DNA of 64,000 bases from JAGGSN01 sp965603725 (GTDB lineage Bacteria > Zixibacteria > MSB-5A5 > UBA10806 > 4484-95): assembly GCA_965603725.1 (NCBI GenBank), contig CBFDEC010000010.1:15227-79226 (forward strand). Reading direction: 5' to 3'. Shown here piece by piece: positions 42,755-52,896 of the stretch. The notes below the pieces were generated by a model. That model did no database searches, was not told the DNA's origin, and saw only the letters and a list, made by a program, of their open reading frames with translations. How positions within the stretch are numbered: position 1 is the first letter of the stretch; each line of letters begins with the position of its first letter. The translations under genes were made by a program, and so were the position numbers.

Positions 42755-44200
42755 TCAATACAACCCATACTTAGCAATTCTGTCGCGCAGTGTGTTGCGC
42801 GAGATGCCGAGGAGTTCTGAGGCTTTTACCTGGTTTGAGCTGGTGTATTTCAAAGCGCCGGAGATCAGCGCCTTTTCCAGGGCTGAATTCAAATGATGAT
42901 ATATATGGTCTGAGGATATGCTTACTATTTTATTGAAATTTTTATCTATGATTTCTGAAAACATTTTGCAGTAATCATCCTCGATTTGCGACAGATCGAG
43001 TTCGACTTTATCTGTTTCACCTGCAAGTATCGGGAAATGCTCGGGCAACAGGATATCGTCTTTAGACATCACCACCGCCGAGTGGACATTATTCTCAAGC
43101 TCTCTGACATTACCCGGCCAGATGCAATGCATCAAACCGCTTAATGCCTCCTTCGAAATAGACAGCGACTCTTTGCCGGATTGCTTGGCATAAGTTTGCA
43201 TGAAATTGTCAACCAGAAGTGGGATGTCATCGCGGCGTTCTCGCAACGGCGGCAGATATATCGAGACCACTTTAAGACGGTAATACAGATCGACTCTGAA
43301 AGTGTTTTCTTTTATCATATTCACCAGCGATTTATTAGTGGCCGTGATGATACGAACATCGACTTTGATAGTTGTACTGCCGCCTACCCGTTCGAATTCC
43401 TGTTCCTGCAATACTCGCAAGACCTTGCTTTGAGTCATTAATGACATATCGGCTATTTCATCTAAGAAAATGGTGCCGGCATTGCATTGTTCAAACTTGC
43501 CCAGCTTACGGCTGTAGGCTCCGGTGAACGAGCCTTTTTCATGGCCAAACAGTTCTGATTCCAAAAGGGCTTCAGGCAGAGCGGCGCAGTTGACCGATAA
43601 AAACGGCTTATCAGCCCTGAGTGAATTGGCATAGATCGACCGGGCAACTAATTCTTTGCCGGTACCGGACTCGCCCAGGATCAAAACTGACGCATCGGTG
43701 GCGGCGACCTGACCGATTACCTTAGCAATCTCCACCATCTCGGGCGTTCTGCCAATGATGCTCCCCTCCACAGGTTTTGGCTCGACACTGAAAGTGGACA
43801 GCCCGCGGATTGGCGGAGTCTTTTTCACCAGCCGGTTGACTATCCCCATCAAACGATCAATATTAAATGGTTTGGTGACAAATTCATGCGCCCCCAGCTT
43901 CATCGCCTTAATTGCGGCCTCAGTTGAGACATAGCCGGTCATTACTAAAACAGGCAGATCAGATTTTTGCTCCTTTATCTTTTTTAATACATCCATGCCG
44001 GAAAGATCGGGCAGGTTGATATCCAGCATCACCAGATCATATTTATCGGCTGTGATTTTCTCAAGCGCTTGTTTGCCTGAAACCACGGTATCGAGTCTAT
44101 AATTGAAATCATCAAAACACTCTTTTAATGCATTAATAATGTTTTGATCATCATCAACGATAAGTATCCTGGCCTGGGCTTTTGCTGCTTTTGTTATCAT
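42755..44200 (-). CDS. NtrC-family sigma-54-dependent response regulator
   Basis: The 481-residue product has a receiver domain (phospho-Asp in VMLDINLPD, about 59), an AAA+ domain (GESGTGKELVAR, about 176-187; the sigma-54 contact GSFTGA in place of the usual GAFTGA; GTIFLDEIADM) and a C-terminal Fis-like helix-turn-helix (ASELLGISRNTLRDRIAKY). It should activate -24/-12 promoters after phosphorylation by a kinase. The kinase is not adjacent: the histidine kinase and CheV genes lie across an intergenic mobile element. GGAAG precedes the ATG. Confidence 0.95.
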   Translation of the reverse strand: MITKAAKAQARILIVDDDQNIINALKECFDDFNYRLDTVVSGKQALEKITADKYDLVMLDINLPDLSGMDVLKKIKEQKSDLPVLVMTGYVSTEAAIKAMKLGAHEFVTKPFNIDRLMGIVNRLVKKTPPIRGLSTFSVEPKPVEGSIIGRTPEMVEIAKVIGQVAATDASVLILGESGTGKELVARSIYANSLRADKPFLSVNCAALPEALLESELFGHEKGSFTGAYSRKLGKFEQCNAGTIFLDEIADMSLMTQSKVLRVLQEQEFERVGGSTTIKVDVRIITATNKSLVNMIKENTFRVDLYYRLKVVSIYLPPLRERRDDIPLLVDNFMQTYAKQSGKESLSISKEALSGLMHCIWPGNVRELENNVHSAVVMSKDDILLPEHFPILAGETDKVELDLSQIEDDYCKMFSEIIDKNFNKIVSISSDHIYHHLNSALEKALISGALKYTSSNQVKASELLGISRNTLRDRIAKYGLY

Positions 44201-44404
44201 ATCTTCCTAATTATCAATCAGTTAGAGGAAATACTCGATAATATTTTCCAATTTATCCTCGATACAAAAATATATACACTTTTACAATTACTTTATCGGC
44301 AGTAATATAGATAATATGTAGCGGGAATATATATTTATATCAAATTTTGGTTAAAATGATTAATAACAATAGCCTTATTAGATGAAAAGCTATTTATAAG
44401 TTTT

Positions 44405-44636
44405 CACTACTGTCCGGCCTTTTGATAAACAATGAACTCACGACTGTCATTCCTGCCGAAGTCCAAAGGTCCCTGACGGGTCTCCGATCTTGGCGACAGG
44501 AATCCATGATACATTGATGCTTTATCTGTTAGCTATAAGTAGCGATTATTGAACAAGATATATCACAAGAATTCCCCGCCTTGGCGGGGAATGACAATTG
44601 TAAATTTATTATTTATAGAAAGGCCGGACAGTAGTG
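44405..44636. mobile_element. Miniature inverted-repeat element (232 bp)
   Basis: The ends CACTACTGTCCGGCCTTT and AAAGGCCGGACAGTAGTG are perfect 18-base inverted repeats, which continue imperfectly (ATAAACAAT / complement of ATTATTTAT) to about 30 bases. The interior holds a second inverted set (GTCATTCCTGCC and GGCGGGGAATGAC) and no ORF. I do not see a target duplication. A transposase with such ends is not in the window. Confidence 0.8.
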
Positions 44637-44689
44637 CCTGTTTATTTGTTTTTATAAAGGCCATTAATCATTTCAGGCTTGCTTTCGGC

Positions 44690-45628
44690 CTATGACGCCG
44701 CTGAAACTGTTTCTTCTTTTTTAGTAAATTCAATTTTACCCTGACCCGACAGTTTAGCGACAAGCGATAGAAGCTCTTCGATACTCAGTTTTGTAACATG
44801 CGCATTGGCTTTTAGAAACTCAGCTCGAGCCTTCATTCCCACGTCTCCAATTGAGGAGTATACTATAACAGGCAGATCTGTTAATTCCGGGTTGCTTCTG
44901 ATTTTCGTCAGCAAAGCCAGACCATCCATTTGAGGCATTTCGACATCCGAAATGACTATCTGAAAAGATTTATCCTTTTCTAAAATATCATAAGCCTGCC
45001 TGCCATCATAAGCAACGGCAACATCAAATCCAAATTCGGATAATTCCGCAGACAGCATATTCCTGACTGCCGGCGAATCCTCGGCAATTAATAATTTCGT
45101 GCCGTGAGCATCAAATTCATTCCTGGGTATTTTCTCGATTTCTTTTTCAGCCAGATCCGGGCATAATTCAAGTATGATTGTTTCATAGTCCAAAAGCGGA
45201 ACCATTCTCTTCCCATCGGGTTTGACAATGCTGATGATATATTTCTGGTTGATTGTCTTCATTATATCGTTGGCATTTATAACATCTTGCCAATAGAAAT
45301 GATGAATCCATTCGACAGTATCTACCACAAACGCATTCAATGCTCCAAAAAACTCTGTAACTACAACCTTTTTACCTTCAACAGACTCAGCGCTGCCAAA
45401 GCCAAGGAAATGTACCAGATCGATCAGCGGAATAACCACACTGTTATCTTTAAAGATACCCATCACGCTGGGGTGCGTATTCATGGTCGAGGTCATGCAA
45501 TTCGGGTTGGCAATAATCTTTTGTACTTTCAAGATATTAATGCCATATGATTTTCCACTAACGGTGTATTCCAGCATTCGTAATTCATTGCTCCCCGATT
45601 GCAAATATGATTCTGCATCATAAGACAT
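44690..45628 (-). CDS. cheV: CheV-type chemotaxis protein (CheW-receiver fusion)
   Basis: The 312-residue product has an N-terminal CheW domain (YTVSGKSYGINILKVQKI, GIFKDNSVVIPLIDL, about 18-170) and a C-terminal receiver domain (LLIAEDSPAVRN, then VISDVEMPQMDGLALLTKIR with the phospho-Asp, about 175-300). CheV links chemoreceptors to CheA and adapts signalling by phosphorylation. No receptor or CheA gene is present here. It starts 13 bases after the histidine kinase gene, so the two are co-transcribed. AAAGGGG precedes the ATG. Confidence 0.93.
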   Translation of the reverse strand: MSYDAESYLQSGSNELRMLEYTVSGKSYGINILKVQKIIANPNCMTSTMNTHPSVMGIFKDNSVVIPLIDLVHFLGFGSAESVEGKKVVVTEFFGALNAFVVDTVEWIHHFYWQDVINANDIMKTINQKYIISIVKPDGKRMVPLLDYETIILELCPDLAEKEIEKIPRNEFDAHGTKLLIAEDSPAVRNMLSAELSEFGFDVAVAYDGRQAYDILEKDKSFQIVISDVEMPQMDGLALLTKIRSNPELTDLPVIVYSSIGDVGMKARAEFLKANAHVTKLSIEELLSLVAKLSGQGKIEFTKKEETVSAAS

Positions 45629-45641
45629 AGCTTACCCCTTT

Positions 45642-46406
45642 CTATAAGTTAAGCGCAAATTTGAAACAGGCGCCGCCGTTACTATGCTGTTCTGCCCATA
45701 TCCGTCCATTCATGGCATTAACAGCCAGGCGGCAAAAATAAAGTCCCAAACCAACGCCTTTATATTTGTTTTCTTTTCTTAGTTCCATTTGTTTATATTT
45801 TTCAAATAAGACTTCAGGATCCACATCAACAAAACCCGAACCCTCATCGGTGACTGCAACAACCACTTTTTGATCGATAAGCTCAGCGTCAACGTAAACT
45901 TTGCTTCCATAAGGGCTGTTTTTAAAAGCGTTAAACAACAGGTTGTCCATAACGCGCAACAGCAAATTTCTATCTATCTTGACTATTACTTCAGAATGCG
46001 GCAGCCTTTTCTGTATCGTGATGCCGTATTCAAGAGCGCATGAATTTATCATCTCGACGCTGTTTTCAATGATTTCAATAATATTGTCATTTTCAAACTT
46101 AAACGGTATACCGACTTTTTCAGCTTTAGCGGCGTCGAACAGATCGTAAATTATCGACTCAGAACGTTCGAGAGCAATAGCTGTACTTCGAACAAGGTCA
46201 ACATGTGTTTTCTTGGCCGGGTTAAATCTGCCCTCTTTTAAAAACCTTAGCAAAGTCTTCATACTTGCCAGCGGGGCCTGAAGATCATGAACCATGAGAG
46301 AAACAAAATCCATAAGCAGGTCCGTATCAACATCAGAACCATTTTGCCGATTACCAGATTTTTCAGAAATAGATATAACGTTTATCTTTTTTTCAACCGT
46401 TTCCAT
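45642..46406 (-). CDS. Cytosolic sensor histidine kinase
   Basis: The 254-residue product lacks membrane segments and a sensor domain. The phosphoacceptor helix is DFVSLMVHDLQAPLASMKTL (His about 39). The ATPase domain has an N box DNLLFNAFKNSP, G1 VTDEGSGF and G2 KGVGLGLYFCR (about 150-254). It probably phosphorylates the CheV receiver encoded next to it, or a distant regulator such as the NtrC-type protein. Confidence 0.9.
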   Translation of the reverse strand: METVEKKINVISISEKSGNRQNGSDVDTDLLMDFVSLMVHDLQAPLASMKTLLRFLKEGRFNPAKKTHVDLVRSTAIALERSESIIYDLFDAAKAEKVGIPFKFENDNIIEIIENSVEMINSCALEYGITIQKRLPHSEVIVKIDRNLLLRVMDNLLFNAFKNSPYGSKVYVDAELIDQKVVVAVTDEGSGFVDVDPEVLFEKYKQMELRKENKYKGVGLGLYFCRLAVNAMNGRIWAEQHSNGGACFKFALNL

Positions 46407-46828
46407 AATTCTTTCAAGTCAAAAATTATTTTAAAGAAACATCGTCATAATTTTCCCAGCCTGTAAATCCTCATTTAATTCATTTTTAATGATTTATCGG
46501 CATTTTTATCCGGATATAAAATTTGATAGAATTAATTGAAACAATATAAGACCGGTTATTATTTCTCAATTTCAGAATTAGAATTGATTATAATTGGGCT
46601 TATAATTAAATGAGTGCGAATAGAATAGGCTTATAATCATGCCGGCAGTAGAAAACCCCCGGTGAATTGTGGGCTCTTATATCACTTAAAGGATATATTT
46701 ATAGAATCGGCGTAAGTGTATGATGCCGTTCAAAGTTCTGTCAGGTCGTGCCCGCAAGGGTGTGACCTGGACAGCGCCTATATACGGTCAGGTCACGTTT
46801 CACTACGACCTGACCGAACCAAAAATAA
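46407..46828. other. Intergenic region upstream of the kinase-cheV operon
   Basis: This gap should contain the minus-strand promoter for the kinase and CheV genes. Its right part has two inverted repeats: CAGGTC/GACCTG (46742-46769) and CGGTCAGGTC/GACCTGACCG (46785-46816). The left 300 bases are AT-rich, and I see no gene. Confidence 0.45.
46785..46816. repeat. Hairpin with 10-bp perfect stem
   Basis: CGGTCAGGTC and GACCTGACCG enclose a 12-base loop. It is related to the hairpin at 9932-9967, which shares AGGTC/GACCT. Confidence 0.6.
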
Positions 46829-46856
46829 GGGGTACACGGGGACGTGTGCCGCCCAC
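46829..46856 (-). repeat. 28-nt hairpin repeat, family G (copy 2)
   Basis: On the minus strand it reads GTGGGCGGCACACG, TCCC loop, CGTGTACC, with one change from copy 1. It lies eight bases beyond the stop codon of the giant SBBP gene and may act as its 3' end structure. Confidence 0.7.
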
Positions 46857-46863
46857 AATGAAT

Positions 46864-49800
46864 TTATTCGCCAACCGCAACCGCCCTGCGCCTGCGAATT
46901 ACCGCCACTGTGCCGACGGCCAACAACAACAGCGCCAGAACGATCATGCCCCATTCGGAGAGAGTGGGTATGGGAACAGGCGCTATTGTAACAGTTCCAT
47001 CTACATATGTATTATCTTCTGTATCCGTTTCGCCCGAGACCGGGTGGGCACGGGCGCTTATTGTGTAGATGCCTGGTTCTACACCTGCCGTATTCCAGGT
47101 GAAGGTAATGTTTGTATCTTCACCCGAAGGCAGATCGGTAACGGTTTTGGTTTCTATAGGAGAACCTATGATGAGGTCATCCCAGTATCCCTCTCCCTTA
47201 GAGAAAAATGGGTCTGTATCCCCAAATATTAATATGGTAGATACATTGCTGAGTAAGTCTCCTATGGGGTCTCCCGTACGTTCGATGTCATCGATTTTAA
47301 GGATGTAGCTGTTGGCGCCGGTTCTTGTGTACTTGATTTTATGCCATGCCTGAAACTGAAAGTCAGGATACGATATTTGATGTTCACCATCTTCGTCAAT
47401 TACAAAAATACCGTCTGGGTCATCGTGTAGCAAAATCGTAATATCGTTATCTGCCTCAAGGATTTTCCATCCATTGTAGTCTGGCCAGTAGTCACTTTGG
47501 CTCGGGTAGAACCAGAATTCGATGGTGTAGGGGATGGTCAGGGGCAGCTCGTTTATGGCTAATACCGCATAGGCAATGCCGTTATTCTGCCCTTGGTCGT
47601 CGCCGTAGAGGTTGCTGATGTAGAGCGAGTGGGTGGGCGTTTGCGCATATATGTCATCGTTGATTTCTGTAATGGCACTGCCCTCAAGGTTTTCTGCATA
47701 ATATGTCCATTGGATTTTCTGCCCGGATTCGAAGTTGTCATAGAACATGGTTCCGTAGTAGGCGGTTACGTCAAAGGTTTCTGAGGACACACCCTGATTT
47801 TCCAGGGTAACGTCAATGTAGGTAAGGTTGCCCTGGAAAACAATGGTATCAGAAGGCACAACGTTTGTAACGGCTACGTCAGGGATAGCATGCATAACCA
47901 GGCAAACGCATGTAGTTTCATTTGAGACAACCTCTAAGTCTGTGAGTGTGGTATCATGATACCCTGGTTTGGAGAAATCGGCAGAATAGGTGCCAGGGTC
48001 AAGTGGGAAATCAAACTTACCGTCATTGTCAGTAGTATCAACCAGCGTATCAAGGATGTCATATACCTCAACAAAAACACTGTCTAAAGGCCCGAAATTA
48101 TCAGGCTCTCTTACCTGACCACAAATACCGGATGTGATTGATTCGCTGTACACGGTCAGGAGGGCCGCCGCGGAAAAAGGAATCGTATCCAGAGAAGGTG
48201 TTATAACATCGCCAAAAATTGATTGCAAAATTTTACCTTCTCCTGTTGTATCAGGAGGAAACACCATTGCTATTTCCCAAACATTGTCGTCATCGTTATC
48301 ACGTGTAAGAGGAGGACCAGGAATAGTTACCTGATTTTCATTATTATCATTTACCTCAACTTCATAATAATCACAATCAGGAAGGGGGAATGCAAGTCCC
48401 GGGAATTCGACCCACACCGTGCAGATCGTACCAGAGCCAGAAATCACAATTTCAGGGTCTATAAGTACCACATCGCCGATCAGCACTCCTTTGAGAGGGT
48501 TAACAAGAAGAGAACAAGTAAAAATATCTTGCAAGATTGAATTCAAACTATCCAAAATCTCAGGCAAGTGGACGAAACTACTACAGATACCACCAGTATT
48601 ATTTTCATAAGCTCCAATAAGAATATCTGCAAGAGCATTTGCTGTATCTGGATCGAATCCGGTAATAAGACTTCCCATAATCTGAACCTCTATATCTGGT
48701 AGGCCTTCTTCTTCTAAACTATTTATTATAGCATCAACAGCCGCGGCATCTGGAGGATCAATGTTATTAATAAAAGGTTGGGTTAATAAGCTTAATTCTT
48801 GCATAAGGGAAGCCTGTTGCTTGGAGTAGCAATAGGTTGCGGCAAACTGTTTTGCGGCCCATTCAGTTGAACCTTCCTTTAGCGCTCCAACGCACTTGAC
48901 ATAAGATGAGCAACCAGCCTCGGCCATGGAAAAAAGCTCAAAAGCCTTATGATCAATGTATCTACCGCAACCCTCCTCTATTGAACCTAACATAACATCA
49001 TAACCTTCTATATCTTCAGGTCTTCGCGGGTGCATATAATTATTGTAACTAGTGACAGGGTCAACAGCCATGACATAAAGCTTTTCGCTGCAGGCAAAAA
49101 TTATAGCCTCCGCAACAAAACATGCAGCCGCAATAGGCGGCCCTGGAGGTGGTGGTATGTAAGATAAAACATTATAACCTAGACTTGTAAAATCTGAGGC
49201 AATGTTTCCAAGCCACCAACTCGTCCAATAGAAGAATATTTTCTCGGGTCTCACCCAAGCGTTGTAAGTTTCGGACAGGACAGCAGGATCTGCGTCATCC
49301 ATAGCTGTGTAGGTATATTCTATTAGAACGGGTGATTTAAGAAAATCAGCAAAGGTATTCCAATTTTGATAAAGATCCCATATCTCACTAAAACCTGGTG
49401 GTAGACCACCAGTAATAAAACTTATCCCTATCTCCAGTATTCGTGTCAAGCTCCATTCTTTAACCCAGTTCCAATCATTTGAAATTTTAAACACATATTC
49501 TCTTGTCTCATCGGCAGCTATTATATCCGTAGTCTCTTGGCCAAATGTGTACGACTGACCATTTAATAAGCAAGGAGCATCAATTTCAAGTACCCAATCC
49601 GGATCCTCTTCCCATAGCTCATTCAACCAATGAAGACTGTCATATTCCATATTTAACCCAAAATCAAAGGGTTGATCTGTCTGGCTGATGTTTGTAACAA
49701 ACAGTGTGAAACTGTAAGAATCGTGCATCAGGATATCAAAATAGTCTCCAAACGATGGATACCACCACGAAATCAGCCATTTTTCTTCAATAGGTCTTGA

Positions 49801-52521
49801 GATATAAAGGACTTCCGATTTTTCATCAGACCAGACACTACTATCATCTCTTACTTGAAAATAGATAGTATGTGTTCCAGGGCATAAAGTTGTAAAAAAG
49901 CATGAATCAATATCAAGATACAAGGTATCAATACCCATCTTCCAGAGATATACATCAATGTCTCCCTCAAAATCCTCACCGTGGCCACAAAATGTTATCC
50001 ATTCACCTGGATAAGCAGGGTTTGGAGTAATGCCGTCAATAAATGCAACAGGAGGGTAATTCCCGTCCGTTGATATCTCTAAAGAAGTATCAGCCTCCAA
50101 AGACCAGGCAAAAAGCGAATCTTGTACCCTGAAATAGATAGTATGTATTCCAGGGCTTAAAGAATCTATATCTGTACTATCCGACGCCGAATCGCTGAGA
50201 TGTCCATCTATATCCGATCTCCAGTTATAGGCAATCATTGGTATAGTTGTATCATTATGCACATGCTCACCATGGCCTCCAAAATATACTTTATCGGTTG
50301 TCTGATCATGAATAATACTATCAATAACCGCGGTTGGCAGTTCGATTTCTTCTACTACAAAACCCGACACAAAGGCATCATAATTATTGTTATATTCACT
50401 GAGGTACCTATTAGGCAAATCATCAGACCAGGTTTTTCCTGTTACAAAGAGACCATATCCGAATCCAAAAGGCAAACTATACAAGGCTATACCATATCCC
50501 CAATCATCTTTATTTCCGCCCAGGTATGTGCTGTAGATTGGAGAATTGCCTTGATAATTAAATTTGGTTACGAAAACATCACACATCTCATTATCAGGCA
50601 TTGTGCTATCACCATGCCGGGGGAAATTTGTAGATTCAGTTCGTCCCGTCACATAGGCACAGGCTGAATCATCCACGGCTATGCCATAGCCACAGTCCTC
50701 ATCTGTCCCGCCCAGGTAGGTGCTGTATGAAAGAGTGGTATCTGTAGCTGAGAGCTTGGTTACAAAGGCATCTATACCTGGCTGGTTTGTCTGATAAGGG
50801 TTGACAGTCGGAAAATCATTCGACATGGTCCAGCCTGTGACGTAGGCATAATTTAAGCCATCCACAGCTATATCTTTCCCATAGTCGTCAAGATCACCAC
50901 CTAAGTAGGTGCTGTATTCAAGGTTGTTATCTGTGGCCGAGAGCTTGGTTATGAAAGCATCCTGTGGGCCATACAAATTGCTTTGGTAAGCATTAGATGT
51001 TGTGTCGAAGTCTTCAGACCATGTCCAGCCCGTCACATAGGCACAGCCTGAGCCATCCACGGCTATGCCATAGCCGGTTTCAATATAGCTTCCACCCAGG
51101 TAGGTGCTGTATTCGAGATTATTGCCTGCTGAATTGAACTTGGTCACAAATGCATCCCAGTAACCGTCGTTGTCTGGCTGGTAAGCGTTGGTCGTCGTTT
51201 CGAAGTCGTCGTCAGAATAAGTCATTCCCGTTACATAAGCGCGGTCTCCAGATAAGGCTATGGCATGGCAAGCATCATAACTGTTCCCGCCCAGGTAGGT
51301 GCTGTAGATAGGGTTTCCGCCATCTGTGGGGAATTTTGTCACAAAGCCATCAAAATTTCCGTCAAGATTGTCATCATATGGATTTGCCGAACGAGGAAAG
51401 TCTGAAGAGGAGGTCCTGCCTGTCACGTACGCGTTGCCGTTATCCTCGACCGCAATACCATAGCCCCAATCGTCGTTGCCTCCGCCCAGGTAGGTGCTGT
51501 ATACCAAAATGGCGCCACCCGGGGCCGGGACAAGCTTTGTCACAAAGACATCCCAGTCTAGCTGGTCTGTCTGATAGGGGTTTTCAGTCGGGAAATCAGA
51601 CGACGATGTACGACCTGTAACATAAATACATGGAGGTATTGAATTATCCAGAGCTATATCATAGCCCCAATCTTCAGATTCACCACCCAGGTATATGCTG
51701 AAAGTAAGCAACGGGTCTATAATTAATGGATATGAAGAATCATAATCTTCATCAAGCGCAAAACCGAAAACATTTGGCTCTATCACTTCATATCGCCCGC
51801 TTAGCTCCTGCTTTGTTCCGGCTATCTCCTGGTAAATATGCGGAGCTTCCTCACCAACCAATCCAAAAGAGGTTTGAGCCTGTAATTTTCCGTCAGAGGT
51901 TACACTCAGACCTTCTACTCCCTCATAGCGAATTTTTATCTGCGAAATATCGGCTCCGGGTTCAATGACAAAATCGTATTTCATCGAACGCCCATCACCA
52001 TAATACTTCAAGTCAATCCCGGCATAGATGTCATTGTAAACAATAGCCGAATAATTTGGTACATTACTATGCCATTTGGCAGGGTCATTGCCCAAGAAAT
52101 AGTTATTGTAATGTGATAAGCGATCGAGCCCAATAGCCTCCGCATCGGGATTTGCCTCGACAAACTGAGCTTTGATCAACAGGACTTCCTTCTTGTATCT
52201 TGGATGGAGATATTCATCGGGCAGACTAACCATTTCAGCAAATGGTATAAAATCTTCCTCGACCAATTCATCAGTATCCCTGACAAACAAGTACGTTACT
52301 TCATCCTTGCAGAAATAGAAACTGGCGCCACCCGCTTCGGCCTTGAAAAAAGCCTTGTCGCCAAACTGCCCCCGGTTTTCCATAAAAACCAGTGGCATAG
52401 ATAACAGGCTTGTCATTACCATCTGCTTTTGATGCTCTTCATTAAGAGCAATTTGGGCATTGACATTGCCAGCAAATACTGCTAACATGGCAATTAACAG
52501 AACAATACCAACTCTTCTCAT
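46864..52521 (-). CDS. Giant secreted SBBP-propeller protein with IPTL-CTERM anchor
   Basis: The 1885-residue product has a signal peptide (to about 22) and a DUF7948-like N-terminal domain (ENRGQFGDKAFFKAEAGGAS). About eight SBBP propeller repeats follow (about 280-740) of the form YSTYLGG..DxGYGIAVD..AYVTGxT.S.DFP. PKD-like units (AWSLEAD, FCGHGEDFEGDIDVYLWKM), a long middle region without known domains, a carboxypeptidase-regulatory-like repeat (GKFDFPLDPGTYSADFSKPG) and a CARDB/laminin-G-like part come next. The end has IPTLSEWGMI, a helix and RRRR, the exosortase-H-type sorting signal. It is probably a surface adhesin or matrix protein. GGAGG precedes the ATG. Confidence 0.88.
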   Translation of the reverse strand: MRRVGIVLLIAMLAVFAGNVNAQIALNEEHQKQMVMTSLLSMPLVFMENRGQFGDKAFFKAEAGGASFYFCKDEVTYLFVRDTDELVEEDFIPFAEMVSLPDEYLHPRYKKEVLLIKAQFVEANPDAEAIGLDRLSHYNNYFLGNDPAKWHSNVPNYSAIVYNDIYAGIDLKYYGDGRSMKYDFVIEPGADISQIKIRYEGVEGLSVTSDGKLQAQTSFGLVGEEAPHIYQEIAGTKQELSGRYEVIEPNVFGFALDEDYDSSYPLIIDPLLTFSIYLGGESEDWGYDIALDNSIPPCIYVTGRTSSSDFPTENPYQTDQLDWDVFVTKLVPAPGGAILVYSTYLGGGNDDWGYGIAVEDNGNAYVTGRTSSSDFPRSANPYDDNLDGNFDGFVTKFPTDGGNPIYSTYLGGNSYDACHAIALSGDRAYVTGMTYSDDDFETTTNAYQPDNDGYWDAFVTKFNSAGNNLEYSTYLGGSYIETGYGIAVDGSGCAYVTGWTWSEDFDTTSNAYQSNLYGPQDAFITKLSATDNNLEYSTYLGGDLDDYGKDIAVDGLNYAYVTGWTMSNDFPTVNPYQTNQPGIDAFVTKLSATDTTLSYSTYLGGTDEDCGYGIAVDDSACAYVTGRTESTNFPRHGDSTMPDNEMCDVFVTKFNYQGNSPIYSTYLGGNKDDWGYGIALYSLPFGFGYGLFVTGKTWSDDLPNRYLSEYNNNYDAFVSGFVVEEIELPTAVIDSIIHDQTTDKVYFGGHGEHVHNDTTIPMIAYNWRSDIDGHLSDSASDSTDIDSLSPGIHTIYFRVQDSLFAWSLEADTSLEISTDGNYPPVAFIDGITPNPAYPGEWITFCGHGEDFEGDIDVYLWKMGIDTLYLDIDSCFFTTLCPGTHTIYFQVRDDSSVWSDEKSEVLYISRPIEEKWLISWWYPSFGDYFDILMHDSYSFTLFVTNISQTDQPFDFGLNMEYDSLHWLNELWEEDPDWVLEIDAPCLLNGQSYTFGQETTDIIAADETREYVFKISNDWNWVKEWSLTRILEIGISFITGGLPPGFSEIWDLYQNWNTFADFLKSPVLIEYTYTAMDDADPAVLSETYNAWVRPEKIFFYWTSWWLGNIASDFTSLGYNVLSYIPPPPGPPIAAACFVAEAIIFACSEKLYVMAVDPVTSYNNYMHPRRPEDIEGYDVMLGSIEEGCGRYIDHKAFELFSMAEAGCSSYVKCVGALKEGSTEWAAKQFAATYCYSKQQASLMQELSLLTQPFINNIDPPDAAAVDAIINSLEEEGLPDIEVQIMGSLITGFDPDTANALADILIGAYENNTGGICSSFVHLPEILDSLNSILQDIFTCSLLVNPLKGVLIGDVVLIDPEIVISGSGTICTVWVEFPGLAFPLPDCDYYEVEVNDNNENQVTIPGPPLTRDNDDDNVWEIAMVFPPDTTGEGKILQSIFGDVITPSLDTIPFSAAALLTVYSESITSGICGQVREPDNFGPLDSVFVEVYDILDTLVDTTDNDGKFDFPLDPGTYSADFSKPGYHDTTLTDLEVVSNETTCVCLVMHAIPDVAVTNVVPSDTIVFQGNLTYIDVTLENQGVSSETFDVTAYYGTMFYDNFESGQKIQWTYYAENLEGSAITEINDDIYAQTPTHSLYISNLYGDDQGQNNGIAYAVLAINELPLTIPYTIEFWFYPSQSDYWPDYNGWKILEADNDITILLHDDPDGIFVIDEDGEHQISYPDFQFQAWHKIKYTRTGANSYILKIDDIERTGDPIGDLLSNVSTILIFGDTDPFFSKGEGYWDDLIIGSPIETKTVTDLPSGEDTNITFTWNTAGVEPGIYTISARAHPVSGETDTEDNTYVDGTVTIAPVPIPTLSEWGMIVLALLLLAVGTVAVIRRRRAVAVGE

Positions 52522-52695
52522 GAAATCCTCCAGTTTTAAAATTTTATTTAATTTTCCAGCTAACCTTCCTTGAGGTTATGGTAGCATTTTAAGACGGGGC
52601 CAATACAACAGCCCCGGTTGTAATTGTATCACTAAAAAAGATTTTATTTTCTGACTTGTCAAGCACAATTGCAAAGGAATTGCCGATTTTTACAT

Positions 52696-52723
52696 GTGGG
52701 CGGCGCACGTCCTCGTGTGCCCC
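52696..52723 (+). repeat. 28-nt hairpin repeat, family G (copy 3)
   Basis: The arms are GGCGCACG and CGTGTGCC with a TCCT loop. It lies between the giant SBBP gene start and the tRNA-Thr gene and is followed by a GCAGGTC/GACCTGC hairpin (52734-52751). Confidence 0.7.
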
Positions 52724-52769
52724 TTTTTTACGGGCAGGTCTTAGACCTGCACCCTGCCCCGCAACAAAA

Positions 52770-52842
52770 AGCCGGAGATCGGATTCGAACCGACGACCTG
52801 CTGATTACGAATCAGCTGCTCTACCAACTGAGCTACCCCGGC
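52770..52842 (-). tRNA. tRNA-Thr (CGT)
   Basis: On the minus strand the acceptor is GCCGGGG/CTCCGGC with one G-U pair, the D-arm TAGCTCAGTTGGTAGAGC, the anticodon loop TTCGTAA (anticodon CGT, reading ACG) and the T-arm GGTTCGAATCC. CCA is not encoded. Confidence 0.92.
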
Positions 52843-52896
52843 GAAATGCAAAATTATTTAATAAATGCAAAAAACAAACTTCGTTGCGTTCTTTAA

